The position numbers and the translations under genes are program-made. A DNA stretch of 64,000 nt from Actinomycetes bacterium (GTDB lineage: Bacteria > Actinomycetota > Actinomycetes > S36-B12), in assembly GCA_024641635.1 (NCBI GenBank), contig JAHECS010000007.1, positions 36,573 through 100,572 of the forward strand, read 5' to 3'. Of the stretch, positions 31,833 through 40,748 are shown piece by piece (position 1 is the stretch's first letter; each line of letters opens with the position of its first letter). The notes under the pieces were generated by a model, which was given only the letters and a program-made list of their open reading frames with translations, ran no database searches and was not told the origin of the DNA.

Positions 31833-32012
31833 ATGGCAGCCATGAAGCCGCGAGTCGGGGACGGGCCCCTGGAGATCGACAAGTCCGGGCGCACCTACGT
31901 CGTCAAGATCCCGGTCGAGGGCGGCGGTCGACTCGCCATCGCGATGAACACCGATGAGATGGAGAGCCTGGGCAACCTGCTGCTGGCCATGGTTCCTGTC
32001 GGGGCCCGCTGA
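31833..32012 (+). CDS. DUF3117 family small protein
   Basis: The 59-residue protein begins MAAMKPRVGDGPLEIDKSG and continues with IPVEGGGRLAIAMNTDEM, matching the short, highly conserved actinobacterial DUF3117 family of unknown function. The ATG follows AAGGAGAGG by 8 nt. The upstream 106 bp contain a perfect 12-bp palindrome (31745-31756) after the previous stop and a small hairpin (GGAGTC/GACTCC at 31794-31808) just before the ribosome site. It converges on the SulP transporter gene. Confidence 0.9.
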   Translation: MAAMKPRVGDGPLEIDKSGRTYVVKIPVEGGGRLAIAMNTDEMESLGNLLLAMVPVGAR

Positions 32013-32055
32013 CGGCGCGCCCTCTGGGCAGCCCACGTCTGCCCGCAGTGGCCCC

Positions 32056-33585
32056 CTAGTGGTCGGCGCCGAGGTTGCCGGCCAATCGGCCGTGCATGGA
32101 GGCGCTGTGCTCGTTGAGACCGGTGATCTGCACGGTCTTGTGACGGCGTCCGTACTTGGTCGTGATGCCATCGAGGGCCGCCACCGTTGAGGCGTCCCAC
32201 ACGTGTGAGTCGGTCATGTCGATGACCACGGTGTCGGGGTCGTCGGCGTACTCGAACAGCGTGTAGAGGTCGTTGCTGGACGCGAAGAAGAGCTCGCCGG
32301 TCACCGTGTAGTAGGCCGTGGCCGTCCCGTCGTCGTCGATCACCACGCTTCGCTCGACGTCTGCCAGGTGCGCGACGCGTCGCGCGAACGCGACCATGGC
32401 CGCGACGACCCCGGTGATCACGCCGATCGCGAGGTTGTGCGTGAACACCACCACGACGACCGTGATGAGCATGACGATGGTCTCGCTGCGGGGCATGCGT
32501 CGCAGCGTCGCCGGCTGGATGCTGTGCCAGTCGAAGGTGCCGACGGACACCATGATCATGACGGCGACGAGCGCGGCCATCGGGATCACCGCGACCGCCG
32601 GACCGAAGCCGACCACGAGCACGATGAGGAACACGCCGGCAAGGAACGTCGAGATGCGTGTGCGGGCGCCGCTCGCCTTCACGTTGATCATGGTCTGGCC
32701 GATCATCGCGCAGCCACCCATCCCGCCGAACAGCCCGGACATGACGTTGGCGACGCCCTGGCCGAACGTCTCACGGGTCTTGCGGGAGTGGGTGTCGGTG
32801 ATGTCGTCGACGAGCTTGGCCGTCAGGAGTGACTCGAGGATGCCGACCAGGGCCATGGCCAGGGCGTAGGGGGCGATGATCGCGAGGGTCTCCGCGGTGA
32901 GCGGGACGTTCGGGATCAGCAGCGACGGCAACGACTCCGGAAGCTCGCCCTGGTCGCCGATCGTCGGGACGCCGACAGCCATCGTGACCGTGACGGCGGT
33001 GAGGACGACGATCGCGACGAGCGGTGCCGGAACGACCTTGGTGATGCGCGGGAGGGCCACCATGATGAGGATGCCCACGGCGACGAGCGGGTAGACGAGC
33101 CACGGCACTCCGACGAGCTGCGGCAGCTGAGCGGCGAAGATCAGGATCGCCAGGGAGTTGACGAAGCCGACCATCACGCTTCGAGGGATGAAGCGCATGA
33201 GCCGGGCCACGCCCAGCGAGGCGAGCACGATCTGGAGGACACCGGCGAGGATCACCGTGGCGATGAAGTAGTCCATGCCGTAGTCCCGCGCGACAGGGGC
33301 GATGACGAGGGCGACGGCTCCCGTCGCGGCCGTGATCATCGCCGGGCGCCCGCCGACGAACGCGATCGTCACGGCCATGACGAACGAAGAGAACAGCCCC
33401 ACCCGCGGGTCGACACCGGCGATGAGGGAGAACGCGATCGCCTCGGGGATCAGCGCGAGCGCGACGACGAGCCCGGCCAGGACCTCCCGGGTGAGCAGGC
33501 GTGGCGTGCGGAACGCGTCCATGACGGTCGGGCCGTTGTGGTGCTGGAACTTCTCGGGCAAGGGCGTGCTGAGGCCGAGGGCCAC
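32056..33585 (-). CDS. SulP-family inorganic anion transporter with STAS domain
   Basis: The 509-residue protein has a SulP membrane domain of about 10-12 helices (residues 30-410) with the family segment ALALIPEAIAFSLIAGV near 42 and MFGGMGGCAMIGQT near 236, and a C-terminal STAS domain (about 420-509) containing VIDMTDSHVWDASTVAALD. These carriers take up sulfate, bicarbonate or other anions; the substrate is not evident. Upstream, 33586-33791 (206 bp) separates it from the ACC deaminase gene and holds no ORF that I can support. Confidence 0.88.
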   Translation of the reverse strand: MALGLSTPLPEKFQHHNGPTVMDAFRTPRLLTREVLAGLVVALALIPEAIAFSLIAGVDPRVGLFSSFVMAVTIAFVGGRPAMITAATGAVALVIAPVARDYGMDYFIATVILAGVLQIVLASLGVARLMRFIPRSVMVGFVNSLAILIFAAQLPQLVGVPWLVYPLVAVGILIMVALPRITKVVPAPLVAIVVLTAVTVTMAVGVPTIGDQGELPESLPSLLIPNVPLTAETLAIIAPYALAMALVGILESLLTAKLVDDITDTHSRKTRETFGQGVANVMSGLFGGMGGCAMIGQTMINVKASGARTRISTFLAGVFLIVLVVGFGPAVAVIPMAALVAVMIMVSVGTFDWHSIQPATLRRMPRSETIVMLITVVVVVFTHNLAIGVITGVVAAMVAFARRVAHLADVERSVVIDDDGTATAYYTVTGELFFASSNDLYTLFEYADDPDTVVIDMTDSHVWDASTVAALDGITTKYGRRHKTVQITGLNEHSASMHGRLAGNLGADH

Positions 33586-33791
33586 GGTGGATCTCCCATT
33601 CGGGCGCGTTGTCGACGTACCGCCTGATGATCCAGCGGGACACGGTCCGGTCGCGGCAGGGGCGCAGTGGTGATGAGGGACGGCGGTCAGTGAGCGCGGC
33701 GACCGTGAACCAGCCTACGGCCGGTGAGCGGCGCCGTTGACCATCCGGACCCGCCCTGGGGGGTGGCTCTGGTCACACGCCGTCGGCCCGC

Positions 33792-34802
33792 CTAGGCGCG
33801 GAACAGGGCGCTGTAGGCGTTGATCGCGGGCTGCCCGCCGAGGTGGGCGTACAGGACGGTCGAGTCGCTGCCGATCTCTCCGGTGCGCACGAGGTCGATG
33901 AGCCCAGCCATCGACTTCCCCTCGTAGACGGGGTCGATGATCATGCCCTCGAGGCTGCCGCTGAGCCGGATGGCGTCGAGCGTCGACTCCACCGGGATGC
34001 CGTAGTAGTCGCCGGCCCAGCCCTCCAGCACGGTGATCTCGTCGTCGCGCAGGTCCCGGCCGAGGTCGATGAGCTCGGCGGTGCTGCGAGCGATGCGGGC
34101 GACCTGGTCGCGGGTCTTCTCCAGGGTCGCGGACGCGTCGATGCCGATCACCCGGCGCGGACGGTCCTGCCCGGCGAAGCCGGCGATCATCCCGGCGTGC
34201 GTGCTCCCGGTCACGGTGCAGACAACGATCGTGTCGAAGAAGATCCCGAGCTCCCGCTCCTGCTGCTGCACCTCATATGCCCAGTTGGCGAAGCCGAGAC
34301 CGCCGAGCCTGTGCTCCGAGGCGCCGGCGGGGATGCCGTAGGGCTTCCCACCCCGGGCACGCACATCGTCGAGCGCGTTCTGCCAGCTGTCACGGATGCC
34401 GATGTCGAAGCCGGCCGGATCCAGTCGGACCTCCGCGCCCATGATCCGCGACAGCATGATGTTGCCGACCCTGTCGTTGACCGAGTCCGGCCAGTCGACC
34501 CATGCCTCCTGGACGAGCACGGCCTTGAGACCGAGCTTCGCCGCGACTGCCGCGACCTGTCGGGTGTGGTTGGACTGGACCCCGCCGATCGACACGAGCG
34601 TGTCGGCACCCTCGGCCAGCGCGTCGGGGACGATGTACTCGAGCTTGCGGGTCTTGTTCCCGCCGAAGGCGAGTCCGCTGTTGCAGTCCTCGCGCTTGGC
34701 CCACACCTGGGCCCCACCGAGGTGCGCGGAGAGCCGCGGCAGGTGATGCACCGGGCTCGGCCCGAACATGAGCGGGTACCGCGGGAAGTCCTCGAGGGTC
34801 AT
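33792..34802 (-). CDS. acdS: 1-aminocyclopropane-1-carboxylate deaminase
   Basis: The 336-residue PLP enzyme (fold type II) cleaves ACC to 2-oxobutyrate and ammonia. Lys50 in [10 protein letters not shown] is the PLP lysine, and Ser77 in GVQSNHTRQ, Tyr293 and Glu294 in PVYEGKS, and Leu321 in AHLGG match, with a shift of one, Lys51, Ser78, Tyr294, Glu295 and Leu322 of the Pseudomonas enzyme. Glu295 and Leu322 separate true ACC deaminases from D-cysteine desulfhydrases, so ACC deaminase is favoured. It lies 36 bp after ybaK, probably one operon. No lrp-type regulator is adjacent. Confidence 0.9.
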   Translation of the reverse strand: MTLEDFPRYPLMFGPSPVHHLPRLSAHLGGAQVWAKREDCNSGLAFGGNKTRKLEYIVPDALAEGADTLVSIGGVQSNHTRQVAAVAAKLGLKAVLVQEAWVDWPDSVNDRVGNIMLSRIMGAEVRLDPAGFDIGIRDSWQNALDDVRARGGKPYGIPAGASEHRLGGLGFANWAYEVQQQERELGIFFDTIVVCTVTGSTHAGMIAGFAGQDRPRRVIGIDASATLEKTRDQVARIARSTAELIDLGRDLRDDEITVLEGWAGDYYGIPVESTLDAIRLSGSLEGMIIDPVYEGKSMAGLIDLVRTGEIGSDSTVLYAHLGGQPAINAYSALFRA

Positions 34803-34838
34803 GTCAGGTGCCTTCTCGTCTGGGTGGGCGCCGCACTG

Positions 34839-35321
34839 CTACGCCCCCACCTCGGCGGCCTCCCCGGCGGTGATCCGCAGGAGTTCGTCGTAGTGCGTGG
34901 GGAAGACGTAGTGGGGATGGCCGCCGGCGGCCCAGACCACGTCGAACTGGCTCAGGGCGATGTCGACGATCGTGCGCAGCGGCTTCGGGTGACCGACGGG
35001 AGCAACCCCGCCGATGGCGAATCCGGTGGCCTTCCGGACGTCGTCGGCGCTCGCCTTGGTGATGTCGTTGACCTCCAGGATGGCCGCGAGCTGCATCTCG
35101 TCCACGCGATGCCCGCCCGAGGCCACCACGAGCACCGGCTCGCCGTCGCCGAAGAAGACGAGGGAGCTTGCGATCTGGCCGACCTCGACGCCGAGCGCGG
35201 CCGCGGCCTCCTGCGCCGTGCGGGCGCTGTCGTCCAACGCCTGGACCTCGCCTCGTGCGCCGAGATCGGCCAGCGCCTGGCGCACGCGGTCCACAGACTT
35301 CTGCTCGGAGGGCTGTGACAT
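34839..35321 (-). CDS. YbaK/EbsC-type aminoacyl-tRNA deacylase
   Basis: The 160-residue protein has the YbaK/ProX fold: SLVFFGDGEPVLVVASG near residue 53, KASADDVRKATGFAIGGVAPVGH near 91-113 and a conserved FDVVWAAGG motif near 126. The family hydrolyses mischarged tRNAs such as Cys-tRNA(Pro) in trans. TAGCCT (35329-35334) 7 nt before the ATG marks a leaderless start, which rules out the longer upstream frame. Upstream of acdS. Confidence 0.88.
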   Translation of the reverse strand: MSQPSEQKSVDRVRQALADLGARGEVQALDDSARTAQEAAAALGVEVGQIASSLVFFGDGEPVLVVASGGHRVDEMQLAAILEVNDITKASADDVRKATGFAIGGVAPVGHPKPLRTIVDIALSQFDVVWAAGGHPHYVFPTHYDELLRITAGEAAEVGA

Positions 35322-35328
35322 GGGCCGA

Positions 35329-35334
35329 AGGCTA
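35329..35334 (-). promoter_or_regulatory. -10 element of leaderless YbaK-gene promoter
   Basis: TAGCCT on the minus strand, 7 nt before the ATG at 35321. Confidence 0.5.
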
Positions 35335-35449
35335 TCGCCGCCTGCCGGGCCGCACCCTGCCAACGTCGGCGAAACAGTCCGGCGCTCGCAAGCCCCGTGC
35401 CATGCTGCGGGGGACGGCCGCGTGGTCGCCACCAGGATTCGGGAGCGCA

Positions 35450-35821
35450 ATGTCCGGCAACGGCAAACGACCACTCGGGGTGAGCCTCGTCTTCGTCGTC
35501 ATCCTCATCTCGGGCGTGCTCGCTGTCGTCGCGGGCATCTGGCGGCTGTTCAACCGCGGCGACGACATCGGGTGGATCGCGGCCCTTGTCGTGATCCTTC
35601 TCGGCCTGATCTACCTGCTCGTCGCCAAGGGCATCGCCAACGGCAGCCGGGGAGCACGCTTCGTCGTCGCCATCGTCACGGTGCTCAGCATCGTCGCTGC
35701 AACATGGTCGATGATCCTCCAGCCCTCCGTGTGGGTCACCGCCGTCATCCAGATTCTTCTCGGGCTCATCGTCCTCGGCCTGCTCTACAACGCCCGAGCC
35801 CGGCAGTTCTTCGGGGCGTAG
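35450..35821 (+). CDS. Hypothetical four-helix membrane protein
   Basis: The 123-residue product, starting MSGNGKRPLG, has four hydrophobic segments (VSLVFVVILISGVLAVVAG; WIAALVVILLGLIYLLVA; FVVAIVTVLSIVAATWSMI; VTAVIQILLGLIVLGLLY) with short basic connectors. GGGAG lies 4 nt before the ATG. No recognised motif is present. It precedes a DUF2461 gene by 2 bp, suggesting coupling. Function unknown. Confidence 0.72.
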   Translation: MSGNGKRPLGVSLVFVVILISGVLAVVAGIWRLFNRGDDIGWIAALVVILLGLIYLLVAKGIANGSRGARFVVAIVTVLSIVAATWSMILQPSVWVTAVIQILLGLIVLGLLYNARARQFFGA

Positions 35822-35823
35822 GG

Positions 35824-36507
35824 ATGGCGCGGGCGACTCGCGGGACCGCCGCGGTCATGCCGTTCACCGGCTTCCCGGCCGAGGCCTTCGACTTCTACGA
35901 GGCGCTGGCGGCGAACAACACCAAGCCGTGGTGGAACGACCACAAGGCCGACTACATCCGCTGCGTTCGCGATCCGCTGGTGGCCCTTCTCGATGAGCTG
36001 CGCGACGAGTTCGGCGAGCCTCACGTGTTCCGCCCGTATCGCGATGCGAGGTTCAGCAAGGACAAGACGCCCATCAAGGACCACCAGGGTGGGGTCGTCA
36101 ACGTCGAGGACGCGATCGCCTACTACGTGCAGATCTCAGCGGGCGGGCTCATGATCGCCGGCGGCTGGTACGCGCCCGAGGGGCAGCAGATCGCGCGCTA
36201 CCGCGAATCGGTGGATGGTCCCGCGGGTGCCGAGCTGGAACGGATCCTGGCGTCGATGAAACGGTCGTGGGAGATCGACGGCCGCCCGCTCAAGACTCGA
36301 CCCCGCGGCTATGACGTCGACCACCCGCGCATCGCCCTCCTGCGGAACCGTGCGCTCACCGTTGCCCGCCACTACCCCGTCGAGCCGTGGATGGGCACGC
36401 GCAAGACGCTGACGACCGTGCGGAACGGCTGGCGGTCGATGCGCCCCCTCATCGAGTGGCTCGCCGACTACGTCGGGCCGGCCACCGACCCGGGTCGAGG
36501 CGAGTGA
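35824..36507 (+). CDS. DUF2461 (TIGR02453) family protein
   Basis: The 227-residue protein contains the family opening FTGFPAEAFDFYEALAANN, then HKADYIRCVRDPL, the conserved FRPYRDARFSKDKTPIK near residue 75-91 and a C-terminal MGTRKTLTTVRNGW. The family is widespread and uncharacterised. The first ATG at 35824 follows the upstream stop by 2 bp. An internal ATG at 35857 (MPFTGFPAE) matches the usual family N-terminus and may be the true start. It ends 16 bp from the convergent small membrane protein gene. Confidence 0.87.
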   Translation: MARATRGTAAVMPFTGFPAEAFDFYEALAANNTKPWWNDHKADYIRCVRDPLVALLDELRDEFGEPHVFRPYRDARFSKDKTPIKDHQGGVVNVEDAIAYYVQISAGGLMIAGGWYAPEGQQIARYRESVDGPAGAELERILASMKRSWEIDGRPLKTRPRGYDVDHPRIALLRNRALTVARHYPVEPWMGTRKTLTTVRNGWRSMRPLIEWLADYVGPATDPGRGE

Positions 36508-36523
36508 GCGCTCGCGCCGGCAC

Positions 36524-36775
36524 CTAGCGGGACGAGGGCTCGCGTCGCGGAGCGGTGGGCATGGCGTCGGCACGGCGCGCACCGGCCTCCGCGTCGCGCG
36601 GCGCGGGGCTGCGCCAGGCGCCGGCCACCGCCGCTGCAGCCGAGGCGGTGCCACCGCACAGGGCCACCAGGCCCAGCATCAGCGTCGCCGTCGTGGGGGC
36701 CTCGAGCAGCCGGGCTCCGGCGACGAGCAGTCCCGTCGCCGTCACCGCGAGGAGCACGATCGCCCGTCCCGTCAC
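36524..36775 (-). CDS. Small hypothetical membrane protein
   Basis: Starting at GTG 36775, with AAGGGGCGG about 3-5 nt upstream, the product is 83 residues. Two hydrophobic helices (AIVLLAVTATGLLVAGA; TATLMLGLVALCGGTASAAAAVAGA) are followed by a basic tail (RRADAMPTAPRREPSSR). No family recognised. The frame is open further upstream, but that part has no good start context. Between it and the TMEM175-like gene, 36776-36880 shows nothing clear. Confidence 0.6.
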   Translation of the reverse strand: MTGRAIVLLAVTATGLLVAGARLLEAPTTATLMLGLVALCGGTASAAAAVAGAWRSPAPRDAEAGARRADAMPTAPRREPSSR

Positions 36776-36880
36776 ATCCGCCCCTTGAGCACCGTTCGAC
36801 CCTAGAGGGGCGGTGTGACATTCCCGAGGCGGTCGGGGGAACCGTGCGTGAAATGTGAGGGTCGGGGCGACCACGCCACG

Positions 36881-37525
36881 CTAGGCCCGGGCGCCTCTCC
36901 GCCTCAGGTGCCTGATGGGAACAAGGAAGAACACGGCGATCGCGAGGTAGCCGAAGACGGCCACGATCGGGAGGAACAGTCCGACGGCGAGGAACACCAC
37001 GTAGCCGCCGAGGCCGGGAGTCAGGCGCCGAGTGAGCACGTCGACCTCCTCGTCGTCGGCGTCGGGGCGCACGAGGTGCTCGGCCACCGAGTAGCGCCAG
37101 AGCAGGGAGACCAGCAGCAGCGCGAGGAGGAGGTTGAGGCCGTACACCGTCGCGGCGACTCGCTCGGCGTCGTCCTCCTGGATGTACTCGGCGAGCAGCT
37201 TGGTGGGGAACGGCAGGAAGGACACGGTGAGGAGCAGCAGGAGGTTGAGGCGCATCAGCACGCTGTTGGCGCCCTGCAGGTACTCGGTGATCGCGCTGTG
37301 CGCGAGCCAGATGGCGCCGATCGACGCGAAGCTGACGACGTAGGCCAGATACGACGGCCATTCGTCGATGATCGCCTGGAGGAGGTTCTCGCCGGAACCC
37401 CCGGGGACCCCGATCTCGAGGACGAGAAGGGTGATGGCGATCGCGAACACGCCGTCGCTGAAGGCCTCGAGTCGTCCGGTGCGCATGGACGACGTGGAGG
37501 CTCTGCCCTGATCCCCGTCGGTCAT
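36881..37525 (-). CDS. TMEM175/DUF1211-family potassium channel-like protein
   Basis: The 214-residue protein has six hydrophobic helices and the family hallmark R-x3-FSD in RLEAFSDGVFAIAITLLVLE at residues about 18-37, which lines the pore of bacterial TMEM175 K+ channels. A conserved WLAHSAI segment lies near residue 75. Bacterial members form tetramers. ATG 37525 is used, as the open frame upstream has no plausible initiator. It follows the beta-CASP nuclease gene by 115 bp on the same strand. Confidence 0.83.
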   Translation of the reverse strand: MTDGDQGRASTSSMRTGRLEAFSDGVFAIAITLLVLEIGVPGGSGENLLQAIIDEWPSYLAYVVSFASIGAIWLAHSAITEYLQGANSVLMRLNLLLLLTVSFLPFPTKLLAEYIQEDDAERVAATVYGLNLLLALLLVSLLWRYSVAEHLVRPDADDEEVDVLTRRLTPGLGGYVVFLAVGLFLPIVAVFGYLAIAVFFLVPIRHLRRRGARA

Positions 37526-37640
37526 GCAGCCCATGTTCACACGCGGGGCAGCGGTCGCGCAGGGTCTCACGGGGGTCAGCCCGGCGCCGAGCACGAGCGT
37601 CGTGTCGTCGTGGGTGCCGGATCGACGACCATCGGCGGGC

Positions 37641-39062
37641 TCAGACGCGAACGCGCTCGCCCTCGTGCGGCACATGGACAGCCACGTCCCACTCCCGCCT
37701 GATCCGCTCGGCGAGTGCGTCGGCGGCGTCCGGTTCTCCATGGTTGACGAACACCTGCGCGGGCTTCGTACGGCACGACCGCATCCAGTCGATGAGCTCG
37801 CTCGCGTCCGCATGGACGGAGAAGGCCTCGATCTCGATGATCTCCGCGCGGACCGGCACGTACTGCCCGTGGATCTTGATCTCGTGGGCGCCGTCGAGGA
37901 GCATCCGGCCCGGCGTGCCGGCCGCCTGGAAGCCGACGAGCAGCACGGTGTTGTCGTCGTCGGGAAGAAGCGCCTTCAGGTGGTGGGTGACCCTTCCGCC
38001 GCTGCCCATTCCGGACGCGGAGACGATGATGCGGGCCCCGCCGCGATCCAGCGCCATCGAGTCCTGGGGCGTCGTGGCCTCATGGACGTTGGGCAGGTCG
38101 ATGGCGTCGGGACCGAGCGCGGCGGTGGCCGAGTTGATCTCCGGGTCGCCGTCCTGGATGGCACGCACGTAGATGCGGAGGGCGGCGAGCGCCATCGGGC
38201 TGTCGACATGGATGGGTGCCACCGGGATGCGCTGCTGGTCCTGCAGCGTCCGCAGTGCCTTGAGCAGCACCTCCGTGCGGTCGACCGCGAATGCGGGAAT
38301 GACGACGGTGCCACCCCGCTTCAGCGTCCGCGTGATGGCCCTCGCCATCTCGTCCATCTCGGCGTCCACGTCATCGTGCTCGCGGTTGCCGTAGGTCGAC
38401 TCGACCACGATGGCGTCTGCGTGGTCCGGCGGTGCCGGGGGTTCCAGAAGAGGGTGGTTGCCACGGCCGAGGTCGCCGCTGAACACGACGGTCCGCTGCC
38501 GTGATTCCTCGGTCAGGCGGACGATCGACGAGCCGAGGATGTGGCCGCCGACGTCAAGTCGCGCGGTCAGTCCGTCGAGCGGGCGGAACTCGGTGCCGAA
38601 CTCGACCGGGCGCAGCAGCGCGATGGCACGCTCGGCGTCGTTGATGTCGTACAGCGGCTGCGGGTCCGCGTGGCGGGAGAAGCCCTTCTTGCGCGCCCAC
38701 GCGGTGTCCTCCTCCTGCAGGCGTGCGCTGTCCCGCAGGATGATCGGGACCAGCTCCGCGGTGTTCGGGGAGCAGAAGACCGGCCCGTCGAAGCCGTCGC
38801 GCACCAGCGCGGGCAGGTACCCGCAGTGGTCGAGGTGCGCGTGGGTGAGGATGACGCCCGCCAGTGACGTCGGGTCCACCGGGAAGGTCTGCCAGTTGCG
38901 GCTGCGGACGTCGCGTGGGCCCTGGAACATGCCGCAGTCGACGAGGATCCGGTTCGGTGCCGCGGAGGCCCGATGTCCGGCGGCGTCGACGGGTTGCTCG
39001 ACCTCCACGAGGGTCTTGGACCCGGTCACGGTGCCCGCGGCACCCAGGAAGGTCAGCAGCAC
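37641..39062 (-). CDS. Metallo-beta-lactamase/beta-CASP ribonuclease-like protein
   Basis: The 473-residue protein has a split MBL domain with THAHLDHCGYLP near residue 74 (zinc-binding HxHxDH), VFSGDLG near 190, the beta-CASP insert and the C-terminal EIIEIEAFSVHAD and VFVNHGEPDAADAL blocks. The SASGMGSGG motif replaces the common SASGMCxGG. The layout resembles archaeal/bacterial CPSF73-like exonucleases that process RNA 3' ends. Start is GTG at 39062; a purine-rich GAAGG precedes it. Substrate unknown. Confidence 0.88.
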   Translation of the reverse strand: MLLTFLGAAGTVTGSKTLVEVEQPVDAAGHRASAAPNRILVDCGMFQGPRDVRSRNWQTFPVDPTSLAGVILTHAHLDHCGYLPALVRDGFDGPVFCSPNTAELVPIILRDSARLQEEDTAWARKKGFSRHADPQPLYDINDAERAIALLRPVEFGTEFRPLDGLTARLDVGGHILGSSIVRLTEESRQRTVVFSGDLGRGNHPLLEPPAPPDHADAIVVESTYGNREHDDVDAEMDEMARAITRTLKRGGTVVIPAFAVDRTEVLLKALRTLQDQQRIPVAPIHVDSPMALAALRIYVRAIQDGDPEINSATAALGPDAIDLPNVHEATTPQDSMALDRGGARIIVSASGMGSGGRVTHHLKALLPDDDNTVLLVGFQAAGTPGRMLLDGAHEIKIHGQYVPVRAEIIEIEAFSVHADASELIDWMRSCRTKPAQVFVNHGEPDAADALAERIRREWDVAVHVPHEGERVRV

Positions 39063-39093
39063 CCTTCAGGTGTAGCACGGGGATGTCGGTGTG

Positions 39094-39936
39094 TCAGCGC
39101 AGGAACAGGGCGTCGAGGCGACGCGCGGTGAGGTAGAGGCCGACGGTCGCGAGAACGGCGAAGTACGCGACGTGTCCGGCGAGGCCCCCGTCGAGCACGC
39201 CGAACGTCAGGCCGCGCATGAGGGCGATGGCCTGCCAGAGCGGCGTTGCCTCGATGACCCACTGGAGCCATTGCGGGTACGTCGTGATGGGGTAGAAGGT
39301 GCCGGAGAACAGGAACATGGGCAGCAGGAAGAAGTTCAGCCAGTTGAGCTGCTGGAAGGACGTCATGTAGGACGTCAGGGTCATCCCCAGGGATGCGAAG
39401 GCGAACGCCACGAGCACGGCGGCCGGGACGAGGAGGAGCGCCCACCAGGTCGTCGTCAGCCCGAAGGCCGTCACCACCACGAGGAAGCCGATGGCGTAGG
39501 CGGCACCGCGGATCATGGCCCAGCCGATCTCGCCGAGCGCCACGTCGAGGGGCCCGAGCGAGGTCGACATCATCGTCCGGTAGAGCCCGAGGTAGTGCAT
39601 CTTGAAGAAGACGTTGAAGGTCGTGTCGATGATCGCGCCGTTCATCGCGCTCGCGGCCAGCAGCGCCGGCGCGATGTACGCGGCGTAGGGCACCTCGACC
39701 CCGCCGATCTCGACCGTCCCCACCAGCCCGCCCACGCCGTAGCCGAAGGCGACCAGGAACAGCACCGGCTCGACGAACCCGGTCATGAAGGCCAACGCAT
39801 TGCTCGTGCGCAGGGCGAGGAGGCCCCGCAGCAGGATGGCGTGCGATCGACCGGCGTACACGGATGACAGGGGTCGGCGCGCGCGCCTCTCGGCGATCGC
39901 CACGGCCGCTGTGGTGGCCAGTGCTCCGGTGATCAC
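39094..39936 (-). CDS. ABC-2 type transporter permease (DrrB/NodJ-like), second subunit
   Basis: The 280-residue protein has six predicted helices. The family signature FFLLPMFLFSGTFYPI near residue 200 is typical of drug- and polysaccharide-exporting ABC-2 permeases. The GTG start at 39936 overlaps the stop of the upstream permease gene (GTGA). With that paralogue and the ATPase it forms a complete heterodimeric exporter. Substrate unknown; daunorubicin-like names come from family resemblance only. Confidence 0.88.
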   Translation of the reverse strand: MITGALATTAAVAIAERRARRPLSSVYAGRSHAILLRGLLALRTSNALAFMTGFVEPVLFLVAFGYGVGGLVGTVEIGGVEVPYAAYIAPALLAASAMNGAIIDTTFNVFFKMHYLGLYRTMMSTSLGPLDVALGEIGWAMIRGAAYAIGFLVVVTAFGLTTTWWALLLVPAAVLVAFAFASLGMTLTSYMTSFQQLNWLNFFLLPMFLFSGTFYPITTYPQWLQWVIEATPLWQAIALMRGLTFGVLDGGLAGHVAYFAVLATVGLYLTARRLDALFLR

Positions 39937-40748
39937 GAGGCCAGCCGCCGCTCGAACCGGCGCCGGGCGACGAGGACGCCGACGATGCCCATCGAAGCGA
40001 GGTAGCCGACGCTCGCGAGGATGCGCCAGGGCTCCATGGGCATGCCGTACGACAGCCAGCGGCCCAGCTCGGTCGCGTGCCACAGCGGTGAGATCCAGCC
40101 GATCCACTGAACGGCGAGCGGCAGGCTGGACAGCGGGTAGAAGGTGCCGGAGAACAGGAACATCGGCATGATGACGACCCGCCCGACGAGCGACAGGAAG
40201 CCGCCGTCGTCCGTGACGTTGGCAGCCACCGCCATCATGAGTGCCGCCCAGCAGACGCCGGCGCCCGTGGACACGAGGACGAGCGGCAGGGCGGTGCTCC
40301 ACGACACTGTGCCGAACACCCACAGGACGAGCCAGTAGGCGACCGTCGTGAACAGGACCCTGGCCGCCGAGGCGAGCAGCACGCCGTCGGCGATCTGGCC
40401 TCCGGTGAGGGACGTGGCGCGCATCGCGAAGAAGAGCCGGTTCCAGATCATTCCGGCGAGAGTCGGGAACGTGACCTCGTCCTGGCCGCCCTGGATGGCT
40501 GCCGTCGCGAGCAGGGCGGGCGCGAGGAACACCAGGTAGGGGACGCCGTCGACGCCTCCGGGCATGTTGGCGTCGACGAGGGCGCCGACGCCGAGCCCGA
40601 CGGAGGCGAGGTACAGGACGGGGTTGCCGATGCCGAACGCGAGGATCGCGCTGCGCCACTTCCACATGTTGCGCAGCCGGTACTCCGCGACGAACAGCGC
40701 TGCCGGTCTGCGGGCACGTGGACTGGCCGTGGCCGCCGCGGTCGTCAT
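39933..40748 (-). CDS. ABC-2 type transporter permease (DrrB/NodJ-like), first subunit
   Basis: The 271-residue protein has six hydrophobic helices and the same signature (VVIMPMFLFSGTFYPL, near residue 192) as the downstream permease, showing the two arose by duplication. The N-terminus (RPAALFVAEYRLRNMWKWR) is cytoplasmic and basic. Its ATG overlaps the ATPase stop (ATGA), so all three subunits are translationally coupled. Confidence 0.88.
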   Translation of the reverse strand: MTTAAATASPRARRPAALFVAEYRLRNMWKWRSAILAFGIGNPVLYLASVGLGVGALVDANMPGGVDGVPYLVFLAPALLATAAIQGGQDEVTFPTLAGMIWNRLFFAMRATSLTGGQIADGVLLASAARVLFTTVAYWLVLWVFGTVSWSTALPLVLVSTGAGVCWAALMMAVAANVTDDGGFLSLVGRVVIMPMFLFSGTFYPLSSLPLAVQWIGWISPLWHATELGRWLSYGMPMEPWRILASVGYLASMGIVGVLVARRRFERRLAS

